Of a DNA stretch of 64,000 nt, positions 26,502 through 33,778 are shown one piece after another; the stretch's first letter is position 1, and each line of letters begins with the position of its first letter. This DNA comes from Candidatus Zixiibacteriota bacterium (GTDB lineage: Bacteria; Zixibacteria; MSB-5A5; GN15; FEB-12): contig JAJRXM010000006.1 of NCBI GenBank assembly GCA_024276275.1, positions 1 to 64,000 of the forward strand, written 5' to 3'. The notes under the pieces are model-generated. The model saw only the letters and a list, made by a program, of their open reading frames with translations, did no database searches and was not told the DNA's origin. The position numbers and the translations under genes were made by a program.

Positions 26502-28202
26502 CTAACTTGAGACAGAAGTTGTAGAAACGACTTCCTCAAGTGCAACATCGCCGTTTTTCATTTTCTCAACAGCGCACATACGTAAAGAGAACATACCCTC
26601 ACTTAAAGCACATTTACGTATATCAGAATCAGGTGCTTTTTTAAGTATCAAATGTTCGATATCGCTGGAAATAGGCATTACTTCATAAATACCGGTACGC
26701 CCCGCTTTTCCGGTTTGATTGCAGTCAGAACAGCCTTTCCCCTTAAATGCTCGAATTCCTTTTAATACATCATCCGGTACTTTAAGGTTTTTTACCTGTT
26801 CTTCAGTAAGATTTATTTCTTCTTTGCAGTTTTTACAAATCTTTTTCATCATTCTCTGAGCCATAATAAGTTTTGTGGCAGATGCAACCAGATAAAAAGG
26901 AACATCCATATCAATCAGACGATTTATAGACGATGGAGCATCGTTGGTATGTAGAGTCGAGAAAACTAAGTGACCTGTAAGAGCAGCACGAATAGCAATC
27001 TCGGCAGTTTCACCGTCACGAATCTCACCGACCATGATTACATCAGGATCCTGACGAAGGAACGATCTTAAGGCAGCTGCGAAAGTCATACCGATTTCCG
27101 ATTTCACCGCAACCTGATTGATTCCATCAAAGTTAAACTCAACAGGATCTTCCGCAGTCATAATATTAATATCAATAGTATTGATTTGCTTTAATGCCGA
27201 ATACAATGTTGTAGTTTTACCCGAACCGGTTGGCCCTGTTACTAAGATTATTCCGTAAGGTAAATGTATTTTATCTTCAAACTTTTTTAAATCTTCTTTT
27301 CTGAACCCCAGTATAGTCATATCGACCATGAGTGCCATCGGGTCTAAAATACGCATTACGACTTTTTCACCGAAGATTGTAGGAAGAACAGAGACACGCA
27401 AATCAACAGTACGCCCTGAAATTTTAATTTTAATACGTCCATCCTGCGGTAATCGTCGTTCGGAGATATCAAGTTCTGACATGATTTTAATACGAGAAAC
27501 TATGGCAGCTCGGTATTTAAACGGAAGAGGTGCCATCTCACGAAGTTCCCCATCAATTCTGTAACGCACTCGAATACGTTTCTCATACATTTCAAAGTGA
27601 ATATCAGATGCGCCCATACGAATAGCATCAGAAATAATTGAGTCAACTAATTTAACAAGAGGTTTATCTTGAATTTGCGAAAGTAAATCAGATTCAGACG
27701 GACCGTCATCTTCTGAAACAACTTCTAAATCAGAATCTTCTTCAAGCCCTTTCACTATTTCAGATAATGCTCCTGCGTCGACATAATAAGTATCAATTGC
27801 CTTTTCAATAGCTTTCTCGGGAGAGATAACCGGTTGAACAGTACAGCCGGTAATAAATTTAATCGCATCTAAAACATAGATGTTATTAGGGTCAGAAATA
27901 GCGACTAATAAATTTTTATTTAATTTAGTAATTGCAATTACTTTAAATTTACGGGCAATATCAAGAGGGATAAGTTTAACTACAGAGGGATTGAGTTCAA
28001 TATCGTTGAGACGTAATGTACCGATTTTAAGGTTTTTTCCAACTAACTTTGCAATTTCATCCTGCGATGCAATAGCACCGATACTAACTAAGGCATCCTG
28101 AAAGTTTTCTTTATTCTTCGTAGCATGTGCTTTAGCTTTTTCAGCTTGTTCTGTTGTTATTTTACCGGCTTGCACCAGCATGGTGCTTAAATCTGATGAC
28201 AT
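26502..28202 (-). CDS. pilB: Type IV pilus assembly ATPase PilB
   Basis: A hexameric ATPase that drives pilin polymerisation. The N-terminal MshEN/GSPII_E_N domain (about 1-150) is a known site for c-di-GMP in some homologues. The motor carries GPTGSGKTTTLYSAL (Walker A), DPDVIMVGEIRDGETA (Walker B) and GHLVFSTLHTNDA. A tetracysteine zinc site (CKNC and CSDC) lies near 450-490. The 566 residues are typical. It lies 43 bases downstream of a roadblock/LC7 gene, at the 3' side of the GTPase/roadblock genes on the same strand. Confidence 0.95.
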   Translation of the reverse strand: MSSDLSTMLVQAGKITTEQAEKAKAHATKNKENFQDALVSIGAIASQDEIAKLVGKNLKIGTLRLNDIELNPSVVKLIPLDIARKFKVIAITKLNKNLLVAISDPNNIYVLDAIKFITGCTVQPVISPEKAIEKAIDTYYVDAGALSEIVKGLEEDSDLEVVSEDDGPSESDLLSQIQDKPLVKLVDSIISDAIRMGASDIHFEMYEKRIRVRYRIDGELREMAPLPFKYRAAIVSRIKIMSELDISERRLPQDGRIKIKISGRTVDLRVSVLPTIFGEKVVMRILDPMALMVDMTILGFRKEDLKKFEDKIHLPYGIILVTGPTGSGKTTTLYSALKQINTIDINIMTAEDPVEFNFDGINQVAVKSEIGMTFAAALRSFLRQDPDVIMVGEIRDGETAEIAIRAALTGHLVFSTLHTNDAPSSINRLIDMDVPFYLVASATKLIMAQRMMKKICKNCKEEINLTEEQVKNLKVPDDVLKGIRAFKGKGCSDCNQTGKAGRTGIYEVMPISSDIEHLILKKAPDSDIRKCALSEGMFSLRMCAVEKMKNGDVALEEVVSTTSVSS

Positions 28203-28245
28203 TACTTACATTCTCTTTTTTATATTTTTACAACTGTCTTTTAAG

Positions 28246-28734
28246 TTAATCCTGAAAAATATCATCAAGTTTATCTTCTGCTTGAGCAGCAAAATCTGAA
28301 TCAATTCCGGATTGTTTATCCCGATCAGAATTTTGAATATCTGTAAAAACTTTTCTGAGTTCGGCACTAGTTTCTTTTGCATACAAACGTACCATACCGA
28401 TTGTAGTTCTGTCATCAAAGATTACAACTAGAATTGACCTTTCTCCAACAATAGACATGTGGATATGATCTTTTTTTCCCTGATGAAACAAAACAGAGAA
28501 CTCGGGTTCGCCGACTAATTTGGCAATTTCTTTTGTTGAAGCAAATGACCCTGCCAACAAAGCTGCCAAGGCAGTTGTATCTAATGAGTGCGTAAATCCC
28601 TGACGAGTTATCAGATGTCCGTCTTTATCAACTAAAAGAGCACATTTTGCTTCAGCACCTTTTAACATTTTTGAAATCAACGCATCAATCTTGTTAATCT
28701 CTTCTTCGTAGAAAATTAAATTATCTTCAGCCAT
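28246..28734 (-). CDS. Roadblock/LC7 domain protein (MglB-like)
   Basis: The 162 residues contain one roadblock/LC7 domain (about 10-130; CALLVDKDGHLITRQG, then DTTALAALLAGSFASTKEIAKLV). This matches MglB-type GTPase-activating partners. The C-terminal 30 residues are acidic and probably disordered (AEDKLDDIFQD). A strong GGAGGT precedes the ATG. It is 17 bases downstream of the MglA-like GTPase gene, the usual MglA/MglB pairing, so it is the best candidate for the cognate GAP. Confidence 0.85.
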   Translation of the reverse strand: MAEDNLIFYEEEINKIDALISKMLKGAEAKCALLVDKDGHLITRQGFTHSLDTTALAALLAGSFASTKEIAKLVGEPEFSVLFHQGKKDHIHMSIVGERSILVVIFDDRTTIGMVRLYAKETSAELRKVFTDIQNSDRDKQSGIDSDFAAQAEDKLDDIFQD

Positions 28735-28751
28735 TTTGACCTCCGTGAGGA

Positions 28752-29738
28752 CTATTTTAAACCGAACAATCTTTTAAAGAATCCTCGTTTTTTCTCCTTA
28801 CGTGTTTTCATAGAAGGAGCCATCGAGGGAACATGCACTGATGTATCATCGGCATTATTCTTCGCAGGTTGTTCAATATTTTTTACTTGTTGAGTAGAAG
28901 CACCGTCAGTCGCTGATTGTTGCGATTGGGATGGTTCCGTTTTAACTTGTTTTATTTTTTGAGACATACTTCCCGGATACGGTCTGTGTTGTTCGTCAAC
29001 ATCAGAAACCGCAGTTGCGGTAGCCGAGGAAACAGGTTGCATCGGTTCATTTGGTTGTTGTAAGACCGGAGGAACTGAATCTTGTATACCTTGTTGAGCA
29101 GGTTGTACATCATCCGGTTGTTCAAGTACAACAGCTTTCTTAGCAGCAGGTGAAGCAGTATCTTTTGCTTTGTTCAAAACAATTTTGATAATACCTTTTA
29201 GAGTATCAAAGACTCCGTTACCAACTGTAGCAGATGCGACAAAGAATGGACGTCCTTTAGGGTTCAATTGTGGATTTAGTTGCTCAGGTCCTAAGACACC
29301 CGGTAAATCACATTTGTTATATTGAATCACAAAAGGGAGCTCATCTATATCATATCCGTATTCAACGAGGTTATCTTCTAAGTTAGAAAGAGATTCAATA
29401 TTTTCATCCATTTTATCAGGTTGACTATCAGCCACAAATACAACACCGTCAACACCACGTAAAACTAATTTACGTGTAGCATTATAATACACCTGTCCCG
29501 GAACAGTATAGAGTTGAAATTTTGCCGCAAATCCATTTATAGAACCGATATTTATCGGCAGGAAGTCAAAATACAACGTTCGGTCAGCTTCAGTCGCCAG
29601 CGAAATCATTTTTCCGCGAGTATTAGACGGTACTTTGGAATGTACATAGAGCAAGTTTGTGGTCTTGCCTGACAAACCGGGACCGTAATACACAATTTTG
29701 CAACAAACTTCTCTTGATGAATAGTTTATCGATACCAT
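28752..29738 (-). CDS. mglA: MglA-like small GTPase with long C-terminal tail
   Basis: The first 195 or so residues are MglA: P-loop YYGPGLSGKTTNL (18-30), TEADRTLYFDFLP, TVPGQVYYNATRKLVLRG in place of the Ras DxxG box (as in MglA), and the NKCD base-recognition motif (about 138). Canonical MglA stops near 195. This protein continues for about 130 residues, rich in Gln, Pro and Ser, and ends in a basic, aromatic cluster KKRGFFKRLFGLK that could bind membrane or a partner. In Myxococcus and Thermus, MglA sets pole identity and activates type IV pili. It is flanked by roadblock genes on both sides. Confidence 0.9.
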   Translation of the reverse strand: MVSINYSSREVCCKIVYYGPGLSGKTTNLLYVHSKVPSNTRGKMISLATEADRTLYFDFLPINIGSINGFAAKFQLYTVPGQVYYNATRKLVLRGVDGVVFVADSQPDKMDENIESLSNLEDNLVEYGYDIDELPFVIQYNKCDLPGVLGPEQLNPQLNPKGRPFFVASATVGNGVFDTLKGIIKIVLNKAKDTASPAAKKAVVLEQPDDVQPAQQGIQDSVPPVLQQPNEPMQPVSSATATAVSDVDEQHRPYPGSMSQKIKQVKTEPSQSQQSATDGASTQQVKNIEQPAKNNADDTSVHVPSMAPSMKTRKEKKRGFFKRLFGLK

Positions 29739-29753
29739 AGTGATATTCCTGTT

Positions 29754-30095
29754 TTATGCATTCACTTTTAACTTACTGATTGCATTTTTAATCTCTAATC
29801 GGATCAATCCGATATTAACCGATTTTTCGGTTGTAACGACTAATATCCCTAAGCCGGCATCAGTAAAAAACAACTTACCTTCATCCGCTTCAATAGTAAC
29901 TTGTTTGAGCGGTGTAGTTTTTAATCTATCCAAAGATTTTTGGATGTTTGCGGTTATTGATGCCGCCAAAGCACCAATAGTATCGCCTTCAAATGATTCA
30001 TCGAGATCAGCGGCAATAACAATACCGTCGTGTCCGACAACCATAGAACCGGTAATACCGGTTGTTTTGTTTAGTTCATTTAATACATCATACAT
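29754..30095 (-). CDS. Roadblock/LC7 domain protein (single domain)
   Basis: A stand-alone roadblock/LC7 domain of 113 residues (MYDVLNELNKTTGITGSMVVG, then GDTIGALAASITANIQKSLDRL). A longer frame from 30131 exists, but the ATG at 30095 has GGAGAG 5 bases upstream and matches the usual start of the family, leaving only an 8-base overlap with the gene before it. It should dimerise and bind the GTPase or other roadblock proteins encoded alongside. Confidence 0.85.
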   Translation of the reverse strand: MYDVLNELNKTTGITGSMVVGHDGIVIAADLDESFEGDTIGALAASITANIQKSLDRLKTTPLKQVTIEADEGKLFFTDAGLGILVVTTEKSVNIGLIRLEIKNAISKLKVNA

Positions 30096-31074
30096 ATATT
30101 CTCTCCGCGTTCCCGATAAGTTTTTCATCATATCGTTCTGCTGTATAGATTCTTATCATTTCAAGAGCCTGGTTAATACGTATATTTAAAATGTCATCCA
30201 TGGAACGTTCCGAGATGACAACCAAGGTATAATAGTTTTCAGATGCGATAATCAATCTTTGATTTTCAAACATCATATCAGTTTTTTCAGGTACAGTCAG
30301 TTGCATTTTATGTAATGTCATTTTGTTTTGTTCAACAATCGGTAACACCAACGGTGCAATATCTTCCGCCTCAAACATTGCTCTTTGATAACTTGACAAC
30401 AACAGACCTTCATAGTCAACAACTGCCGCCATTAGTACGGTACCGTTTTCACCGATATAATTCACCGCTTTCTGAAATCCGATTTCATTTACCGAACTCT
30501 TTTGTGACGACCTAAACGGTTGGGATTCAGAAAGTTGCGAAGTAACTTGAGGTTGTTCTTTGTTGATGTTTTCTTTTGTAACAACAAACGATGACGCACC
30601 TGCTAAATGGCTTTTATCAACAGTTGGCTCATTGAGAGATGCCGCAGGTTTCGGAGTAGTCGCGTAGAATTTTTTTTGAGCGATAAATATCGGTTTTAAA
30701 ATAAAAGGTGTCGCTAAAACATGTGAACCGACTGCCGGCCAGAAAGATGATGTTCCAAACGATATAGTAACACCTAGATTCATGTCATACATTAAGGCAA
30801 TCAATCCTCCCAACATAACACCCAAAACATATCGAGCGACAAAACAAATAGTAGCATTTGTAAACAATCTTGCTAAAGTCGTCTCTTTGTTAAAGAAGAA
30901 GAGACAAAAACCGTAAAATACTATTTCCAATGCTATGGTAGTAAAAGAGGCATTCACCATAGATGACTGCATTAATTTTGTACCCAATAATACAGGGAAC
31001 AATACCATCGGTATAATTAATACAAACAACGCAAACAAAACCATTTGTCTTATAATACGTCCATCAATTTCCAT
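30088..31074 (-). CDS. Membrane protein with C-terminal roadblock/LC7-like domain
   Basis: Residues 1-150 hold about four hydrophobic helices (MVLFALFVLIIPMVLFPVLL, then IVFYGFCLFFF and YVLGVMLGGLIALMYD). A Ser/Gln-rich linker (about 155-200) leads to a roadblock/LC7-like domain (about 203-315: AVNYIGENGTVLMAAVVDYEGLLLSS). I know of no named family with this build. It may hold the GTPase/roadblock complex at the inner membrane near the pilus (inference). AAGGATAAAGT precedes the ATG. It follows the TPR-roadblock gene by 18 bases. Confidence 0.72.
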   Translation of the reverse strand: MEIDGRIIRQMVLFALFVLIIPMVLFPVLLGTKLMQSSMVNASFTTIALEIVFYGFCLFFFNKETTLARLFTNATICFVARYVLGVMLGGLIALMYDMNLGVTISFGTSSFWPAVGSHVLATPFILKPIFIAQKKFYATTPKPAASLNEPTVDKSHLAGASSFVVTKENINKEQPQVTSQLSESQPFRSSQKSSVNEIGFQKAVNYIGENGTVLMAAVVDYEGLLLSSYQRAMFEAEDIAPLVLPIVEQNKMTLHKMQLTVPEKTDMMFENQRLIIASENYYTLVVISERSMDDILNIRINQALEMIRIYTAERYDEKLIGNAERIYV

Positions 31075-31092
31075 ACTTTATCCTTCAACTAT

Positions 31093-31992
31093 TTACCGGT
31101 ACATACCGAGTAAACTTTCAATTTTCATTCGTAAACTACCGAGGTTCGATTTTTCACCTGCGACAAAAACAAATAGTCCGATATCAACCCGTTGTACATA
31201 GTAGGTATATCCGGTTGCTTCAATCAAAACAGTTTTAAAGTTCCCAAAAGATGATTCCATCAATTCCTGAGAAAGAAGTAAACTTAAGTCGCCGAGTGTA
31301 GCCCCACAAAGTTCTACCTCGGTTTTGAGTGTCCACTCAGACTCTAAGACCAGTCCTTCTTTGTTGACTAAAAAGAGTCCGTCAACACCAACAATTTTGA
31401 TTCCTTGTTCAATAACATCTTGTGCTGAAAGCTCTGTTTTTTCAACTACAGGTTGTGCAATAACAGGTGTTGGTATTTCAGCTTTTTCAAATTCCTTACT
31501 TGTCGTCATAATAGTTTTTTCTTCGCTTGCATTACTATTATAATTTTCAGTCTGAATTAGCACCTTCTGTTCTTCAGGTATTTTTTTGGCAATATCTAAA
31601 AGTCTATTTATTTGGGTATTATACGGGTCAGCGTTATGTAGTTTTTTCAACAATTTAATTGCTGTTTGAAATTCCCCCCGATAGATATAAATTTCAGATA
31701 ACAACAACTCAATAGTTCTACTTTTGCCGTCAATTTCGGCAGCTTTTTTCGCTTCAACCATAGCCCAATCATATAGACCTCTATCAAGGTTGATTTTAGC
31801 CATAACAACGTGAGCAGCTCCGTAAGACGGATGTATTTTTAACCCGCTTTGACAGACCCGAAAAGCGTTATCAAAATCGCCTTTTTTTCGGTAAGCATCT
31901 GCTAATGCGGCAAAAATCTGCGAATTAGGATCAACATCAAGAATCTTCCGACATTTATCAATCCGCTCATCTATTTCAATAGAACTTATCAT
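31093..31992 (-). CDS. TPR protein with C-terminal roadblock/LC7-like domain
   Basis: Residues about 1-135 form TPR repeats (ALADAYRKKGDFDNAFRVCQ, AAHVVMAKINLDRGLYDWA, LLSEIYIYRGEFQTAIKLL). A charged linker follows, then a roadblock-like domain (about 190-299: IKIVGVDGLFLVNKEGLVLES, ending in SLRMKIESLLGMYR). The TPR part suggests a scaffold that binds a partner peptide while the roadblock part joins the GTPase module. It is the first of the roadblock genes, with a 103-base gap upstream that could hold a promoter. Confidence 0.78.
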   Translation of the reverse strand: MISSIEIDERIDKCRKILDVDPNSQIFAALADAYRKKGDFDNAFRVCQSGLKIHPSYGAAHVVMAKINLDRGLYDWAMVEAKKAAEIDGKSRTIELLLSEIYIYRGEFQTAIKLLKKLHNADPYNTQINRLLDIAKKIPEEQKVLIQTENYNSNASEEKTIMTTSKEFEKAEIPTPVIAQPVVEKTELSAQDVIEQGIKIVGVDGLFLVNKEGLVLESEWTLKTEVELCGATLGDLSLLLSQELMESSFGNFKTVLIEATGYTYYVQRVDIGLFVFVAGEKSNLGSLRMKIESLLGMYR

Positions 31993-32095
31993 ATATCTTA
32001 TAACTGTTTTCCAATTAAAACGTTACGAAAATCTCATATTTCTCTAAAGGGTAAATATATACCATATAAAAACTTATGTCAACTTTATAATACTA

Positions 32096-32452
32096 TTATT
32101 CCAAAGTCTTTTTTGTCTCAAATACTCCAAACATAAACAAACCGAGTGCTAATAGTAAAAGAGCCGGAACGGCAAAAGAAGGCAACATAAAAATCTCAAA
32201 ATCGTGCAGTAAATTTGCAAGTTGAGAAATCATGAGTACAGCAAAAGCTGAAAGAAAGATTTGCCAACTTTTAAAAAGTAGCCCTCCTCGAAGAAGAGAC
32301 AATATCTTTACACTTCCGACCAAACAACCAAGTCCTACTAATAAAAGAACAGCACTTAACATTGTTGGAGGTTGAGTAATTACCGCAAAATTGGCAGCAT
32401 GTGCATCAGCACCAAGCAATAATAAACTAAATAGAACATAATTTTTTTTCAT
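32096..32452 (-). CDS. Small membrane protein of unknown function
   Basis: The 118 residues have an N-terminal signal-like helix (ending DAHAA), then three more hydrophobic segments (LSAVLLLVGLGCLVG, IFLSAFAVLMISQL, FAVPALLLLALGLFMFG). No motif is recognised. AGGATAAA precedes the ATG, and only one base separates it from the stop of the DUF4388 gene, so they are co-transcribed. Its place in the pilus/GTPase run suggests a membrane partner there (inference). Confidence 0.62.
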   Translation of the reverse strand: MKKNYVLFSLLLLGADAHAANFAVITQPPTMLSAVLLLVGLGCLVGSVKILSLLRGGLLFKSWQIFLSAFAVLMISQLANLLHDFEIFMLPSFAVPALLLLALGLFMFGVFETKKTLE

Positions 32453-32453
32453 T

Positions 32454-33659
32454 TTATCCTCGAACCATTTTTATGACTTTATCGGCACGTTTAATTGATT
32501 TATAAAAGTTTTCGTCTATTGCATATCGTTTTACTAGTTCTCTCCGAAAAGCGATAGGTTCAGCTATCTCTTTTTTCACTTTACTCACCGCATGATGATA
32601 AACCCCGTCACCCAATAGTTGAAAGACAAATTCCAATTGTTCCGACAGCATTGATTCAAGACCGGACATTAATTTATGATATCTGTTTTCTTTCGGAAGT
32701 GCATGTACAGCCTCGATAAATTTATCTAGTTTAGGTCCAAGTTCAGAATTTGGATCGGTTCCGGGAAAGTATGCAAAAATTGAGCTCCTGTATTGCGAGA
32801 CAAAGTCGTTAAAGCGTCTGTTTTCCATCCCCAAAATAGAGTCTACCGAATTTCTAATACGGTAAAAGCAGTTATTATACAGATTAAAAATTATCCCTAA
32901 GACAACCTCTTCCTCATTTACTTTTATCTCTTCTTGGGCACTTTCAACTTTTCCGTTTGATTCAATCAGCTTGCTTAATATAAGTTTATAAACTGCCCGA
33001 CAAGTTACAAATTCACCTAATGGAGAGATACTCATTAAATCGGTCAAGGTTCTTTCACCGTTTATAAGTGTAACAACTCGGTACTCTTCCATACTAAAAC
33101 GAACTTCTTCATTTTTAGTTTTTGGAGATGTTGCCAAGGCTAAACGAACATCATCGGGAGGGAGAACTTTTTGAATTTCAAGCCACTCATCAATACGACG
33201 AGTACCTTCCATAACAACATTCATCGTACTCAACTCTATCAGAAAAGGAGCATTTTTAGGTTTGCTACCTTCGTGAAAATAGAAATCACCCTCCTGCCAA
33301 GAAAAGAGATTATAGACGACCTCTTCAATTTGCAGTTTTAAACATTCGGCAATTTCTTCTTTATCAAAAAGATTCATATCAATAAGTGTAGTGCCTAATT
33401 GACGTCCGGTTTGTTTGTGCAACGTAATAGCTCTGTTGAGATCCTCTTTGGTTATTCTTCCACGATGTAGAAGCATATTCCCAAGTAAATCTTCAGAGGC
33501 GTTTACTGATGAGGCATAAATGATATTTCCGTTCTTAAAGGAAACTTCTTTTTGTCTCGTAGAGGTCTTCAGCTCCAGAATACCGGTCTTTTTACCGGTT
33601 GCCAATAGTTGTAAAATGTCTGGAAAAGATACTGTTTTTAAATTGCCCGCTAAACTCAT
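32454..33659 (-). CDS. DUF4388 (PATAN) domain protein
   Basis: The N-terminal 100 or so residues match the DUF4388/PATAN domain: LAGNLKTVSFPDILQLLATG, KTGILELK, VSFKNGNIIYASS. A second module (about 65-150) contains LGTTLIDMNLFDKEEI and FYFHEG. The C-terminal 200 residues are helical and unassigned. PATAN proteins are adaptors in two-component and motility systems of cyanobacteria, deltaproteobacteria and related groups, and interact with response regulators or type IV pilus proteins. It is the first gene of the co-directional run that leads to the roadblock, mglA and pil genes. Confidence 0.8.
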   Translation of the reverse strand: MSLAGNLKTVSFPDILQLLATGKKTGILELKTSTRQKEVSFKNGNIIYASSVNASEDLLGNMLLHRGRITKEDLNRAITLHKQTGRQLGTTLIDMNLFDKEEIAECLKLQIEEVVYNLFSWQEGDFYFHEGSKPKNAPFLIELSTMNVVMEGTRRIDEWLEIQKVLPPDDVRLALATSPKTKNEEVRFSMEEYRVVTLINGERTLTDLMSISPLGEFVTCRAVYKLILSKLIESNGKVESAQEEIKVNEEEVVLGIIFNLYNNCFYRIRNSVDSILGMENRRFNDFVSQYRSSIFAYFPGTDPNSELGPKLDKFIEAVHALPKENRYHKLMSGLESMLSEQLEFVFQLLGDGVYHHAVSKVKKEIAEPIAFRRELVKRYAIDENFYKSIKRADKVIKMVRG

Positions 33660-33778
33660 ATTATGCCCTCAAATGCATTAAATAGCGTTTTTATTCACTA
33701 TGGATATTTCTTAATATATATCGGGAAAAAAGAAGGATTTCTTAATTAATAAAGAAGAAAAAGAATAGTATTGTTGTC

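Noticed and set aside
29740-30189. 149-codon open frame on the plus strand
   Set aside because: It is antisense to two roadblock genes with good starts. Its translation is a mirror of their codon bias.
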